From SIG510 sp045540975 (GTDB lineage: Bacteria > Bacillota > Clostridia > Oscillospirales > JAAYXM01): a stretch of 7,622 bases of DNA. The notes under the pieces were generated by a model that saw nothing but the letters and a program-made list of their open reading frames with translations, searched no databases and had not been told where the DNA came from. Both the position numbers and the translations under genes were made by a program. The stretch is taken from assembly GCA_045540975.1 (NCBI GenBank), contig JAZQIE010000112.1, forward strand, positions 1 to 7,622, given 5' to 3'. This document shows positions 4,672-7,622 of this stretch, in pieces. Within the stretch, counting starts at the first letter, position 1, and the number at the start of each line of letters is the position of its first letter.

Positions 4672-4914
4672 ATGTTAAGCGATTTAACCGATAAACAGAT
4701 TTTGGTCGGTGTCAAGCAGTCCCGTCGTGCTTTGAAGGACGGGGTAGTGCAAACGGCATATCTTGCGCAGAATGTCGAAGACAGTGTCCGAATCCCGTTG
4801 GAAGCGCTTTGCAAGGAGCTTGGAGTTCCGGTCATTTCGGTTCCGACGATGAAAGAATTAGGCAGTGCTTGCGGGATTTCCGTGGGTGCGGCCGTTGCTG
4901 TCGTTTTGCGATAA
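4672..4914 (+). CDS. rplGB: Ribosomal L7Ae/L30e-family RNA-binding protein (YbxF-like)
   Basis: The 80-residue protein is a single L7Ae/L30e-fold domain. It opens with DKQILVGVKQSRRALKDG (7-24), the family's N-terminal RNA-contact region, and ends IPLEALCKELGVPVISVPTMKELGSACGISVGAAV in consecutive blocks from 41 on, where the KELGxACGIxVGAA run is diagnostic. Family members bind kink-turns in RNA. The B. subtilis homologue YbxF sits at the same place before rpsL and binds K-turns and ribosomes, though its exact task is not settled. The ATG at 4672 follows GGAGG (4659-4663) by 8 nt. It is the first gene of the str operon here. Position and sequence make the family call firm; the function on a particular RNA is unknown. 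Confidence 0.92.
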   Translation: MLSDLTDKQILVGVKQSRRALKDGVVQTAYLAQNVEDSVRIPLEALCKELGVPVISVPTMKELGSACGISVGAAVAVVLR

Positions 4915-4920
4915 CGTTGC

Positions 4921-4948
4921 ATTTCCAAGGCTTTTTTGCCTTTGAAAT
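4921..4948 (+). other. Hairpin between the L7Ae-like gene and rpsL
   Basis: TTTCCAAGGC (4922-4931) faces GCCTTTGAAA (4938-4947) with one mismatch and a six-T loop; A4921/T4948 adds a pair. No T-tract follows the stem, so it is not an intrinsic terminator. It ends 17 nt before the rpsL GGAGG. It may affect rpsL translation or mRNA stability; nothing in the sequence decides this. Confidence 0.4.
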
Positions 4949-4976
4949 ATCATCTTTGAGGAAAGGAGGAACATCC

Positions 4977-5390
4977 ATGCCTACAGTTAACCAGTTGATC
5001 AGAAAGGGAAGACAGGTTTCCACCTACAAATCCACCGCTCCGGCATTGCAGAAGGGTTTCAACTCTCTTAAGAAGACCGAGACCGATCTCAGCTCTCCGC
5101 AGAAGCGTGGTGTTTGTACCGCAGTCCGTACCGCAACTCCGAAGAAGCCGAACTCTGCGCTTCGTAAGATTGCTCGTGTACGCTTGACCAACGGAACCGA
5201 GGTTTCTGCCTACATCCCGGGTATCGGTCACAACCTGCAGGAGCACAGCGTGGTTATGATCCGCGGCGGTCGTGTAAAGGACCTGCCTGGTGTTCGTTAC
5301 CATATCATCCGCGGTACTCTTGATACTCAGGGCGTGAGCAACCGTATGCAGGCTCGCTCCAAGTACGGCGCAAAGAGACCGAAGAAGTAA
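4977..5390 (+). CDS. rpsL: 30S ribosomal protein S12
   Basis: S12 sits at the decoding centre and controls accuracy. The product is 137 residues, about 13 longer than in E. coli; the extra residues lie at about 20-40 (APALQKGFNSLKKTETDLSS) before PQKRGVCT, which is usual in Bacillota. The core TPKKPNSALRKIARVRLTNG (54-73) and HNLQEHSVVMIRGGRVKDLPGVRYH (85-109, in pieces) are intact. K56 and K101, equivalent to E. coli K43 and K88, are both lysine, so the sites commonly altered in streptomycin resistance are wild type; D102 is the aspartate methylthiolated by RimO in E. coli. I chose ATG at 4977 because AAAGGAGG lies just upstream and MPTVNQLIRKGR is the S12 start. An in-frame ATG at 4809 lies inside the previous gene and is rejected. 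Confidence 0.97.
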   Translation: MPTVNQLIRKGRQVSTYKSTAPALQKGFNSLKKTETDLSSPQKRGVCTAVRTATPKKPNSALRKIARVRLTNGTEVSAYIPGIGHNLQEHSVVMIRGGRVKDLPGVRYHIIRGTLDTQGVSNRMQARSKYGAKRPKK

Positions 5391-5608
5391 GAGAAAACTT
5401 ACAACCAAGACTTTACCACGCGTATTGCAAGGCAAAGTCACGCCTTGCCTGAGCGTTTATATATGAACATCCTTGTTCGGAATATAGACCTCTCGGCAGG
5501 CACCTACCGGAAAGCGTTTTTGGCACAATGACCCCGAAATCGGCGGTCATCATCGAACGCTTTTGGAGTACCTATGAAATCATTTCCGATATGAAGGAGG
5601 GAAGAAAC
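5391..5608 (+). promoter_or_regulatory. 218-nt structured rpsL-rpsG intercistronic region (candidate S7 control site)
   Basis: No gene is supported here. Three hairpins follow in series. H1: ACGC (5418-5421) / GCGT (5453-5456) encloses GCAAGGC (5427-5433) / GCCTTGC (5442-5448) across an asymmetric internal loop. H2: TATAT (5460-5464) / ATATA (5482-5486) encloses GAACA (5465-5469) / TGTTC (5474-5478), with GGA bulged. H3: AAAGCGTT (5511-5518) / AACGCTTT (5556-5563) encloses ATGACC (5528-5533) / GGTCAT (5545-5550) and CCG/CGG around an AAAT loop, with one bulged C. None has a T-tract, so they are not terminators. I see no promoter. In E. coli S7 binds the rpsL-rpsG intercistronic mRNA to repress translation, so a similar role is plausible. 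Confidence 0.5.
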
Positions 5609-6079
5609 GTGCCAAGAAGAGGATTTGTCCCGAAGAGGGATGTATTGCCGGATCCGATGTACGGCTCCAAGCTCGTCACCAAGCTGGTCAACAGCATCAT
5701 GCTCGACGGCAAGAAGGGTGTCGCACAGAAGATCGTTTACGGCGCATTTGATATTGTTAAGGAGAAGTCCGGTAAGGAGCCGATCGCTGCGTTCACCGAA
5801 GCGATGGAAAACATCATGCCGCTTCTCGAAGTTAAAGCACGCCGCGTTGGTGGTGCTACCTACCAGGTCCCGATGGAAGTTCGTCCGGAGAGACGTCAGA
5901 CCCTGGGCCTGCGTTGGCTGACCGCTTACTCCCGCGCTCGCAGTGAGCGTACCATGAGCGAGCGTTTGGCAGGCGAGATTCTCGACGCACTGAACGGCGT
6001 CGGTAACTCCGTCAAGAAGCGTGAAGACACGCACAAGATGGCTGAAGCGAATAGAGCATTTGCACATTTCCGCTGGTAA
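5609..6079 (+). CDS. rpsG: 30S ribosomal protein S7
   Basis: S7 nucleates assembly of the 30S head and contacts E-site tRNA; in E. coli it represses the str operon. From GTG at 5609 the product is 156 residues, matching bacterial S7. It opens PRRGFVPKRDVLPDPMYGSKLVTKLVN, carries MENIMPLLEVKARRVGGATYQVPMEV in consecutive blocks around residues 70-96 (the 16S rRNA-binding signature), then RRQTLGLRWLTAYSRARSE and ends ANRAFAHFRW. GTG at 5609 was chosen because AAGGAGG (5594-5600) is 8 nt upstream and PRRG is the family N-terminus. An in-frame ATG at 5528 would translate through hairpin H3 and is rejected. fusA follows after 53 nt. Confidence 0.97.
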   Translation: MPRRGFVPKRDVLPDPMYGSKLVTKLVNSIMLDGKKGVAQKIVYGAFDIVKEKSGKEPIAAFTEAMENIMPLLEVKARRVGGATYQVPMEVRPERRQTLGLRWLTAYSRARSERTMSERLAGEILDALNGVGNSVKKREDTHKMAEANRAFAHFRW

Positions 6080-6132
6080 TCGGCTTCTTGTTTATTCACA
6101 ATTAACCGTTCTACCATCGAAAGGAGTACACA

Positions 6133-7622
<1,490 letters not shown>

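Noticed and set aside
4921..4948. Hairpin after the L7Ae-like gene as a terminator
   Set aside because: The six T are in the loop, not after the stem, and rpsL needs transcription through it.
4809..4976. In-frame upstream ATG extending rpsL by 56 codons
   Set aside because: It lies inside the L7Ae-like gene in another frame. AAAGGAGG just before 4977 and the MPTVNQL start fix the real S12 start.
5528..5608. In-frame upstream ATG extending rpsG by 27 codons
   Set aside because: It lies in hairpin H3 without a Shine-Dalgarno; S7 begins PRRG after the GTG at 5609 with AAGGAGG in front.
6080..6132. Control element between rpsG and fusA
   Set aside because: Only 53 nt, no stable stem found beyond the ribosome binding site.

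Overview
This window is a housekeeping translation/transcription locus from a bacterium of the Bacillota, most likely a Clostridia member near Oscillospiraceae/Ruminococcaceae. The basis is a ribosomal L7Ae-like gene directly before rpsL, an S12 about 13 residues longer than the E. coli protein, a firmicute-type L10 leader with attenuator, strong AGGAGG ribosome binding sites, and protein sequences (especially EF-G, L10 and RuvX) that read as clostridial. The family-level placement is an inference from remembered sequence character, not a search.

Layout. (1) 1-409: the 3' end of ftsZ (+), facing ruvX/yqgF (454-873, -) across a shared bidirectional terminator. (2) 874-1125: a divergent control region with a ruvX promoter (-) and a strong ribosomal promoter (+) whose -35 boxes lie 19 bp apart around an A/T-rich core, then a leader of about 135 nt. 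(3) 1126-3364: rpmG-secE-nusG-rplK-rplA, all +. Two copies of one RNA architecture (hairpin, then GTGGGAGGGT and a closing CCAC) lie before rplK and before rplA. (4) 3374-4568: a perfect-consensus promoter, an L10 leader with attenuator, rplJ-rplL, then a strong terminator. (5) 4605-7622: a new promoter, L7Ae-like gene, rpsL, a 218-nt structured intercistronic region, rpsG and the first 496 codons of fusA, which runs off the window.

How it works together. The genes encode ribosome parts (L33, L11, L1, L10, L7/L12, S12, S7), an L7Ae-family RNA-binding protein, a translocation GTPase (EF-G), a transcription elongation factor (NusG), a secretion channel subunit (SecE) and a putative rRNA-processing nuclease (RuvX). 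Control seems layered. Three + strand promoters share a 17-bp spacer and an extended TGn -10. Structured RNA precedes the three proteins known as autogenous repressors in E. coli (L1, L10, S7), and those three genes alone start with GTG. No tRNA, rRNA, mobile element, CRISPR array or phage gene was seen.

No novel multi-gene system is evident. The points worth a second look are regulatory (the paired candidate L1 sites, the L10 leader with competing pairings, the rpsL-rpsG structures) and organisational (rpoB-rpoC absent from between rplL and the L7Ae-like gene, an unusual FtsZ tail).
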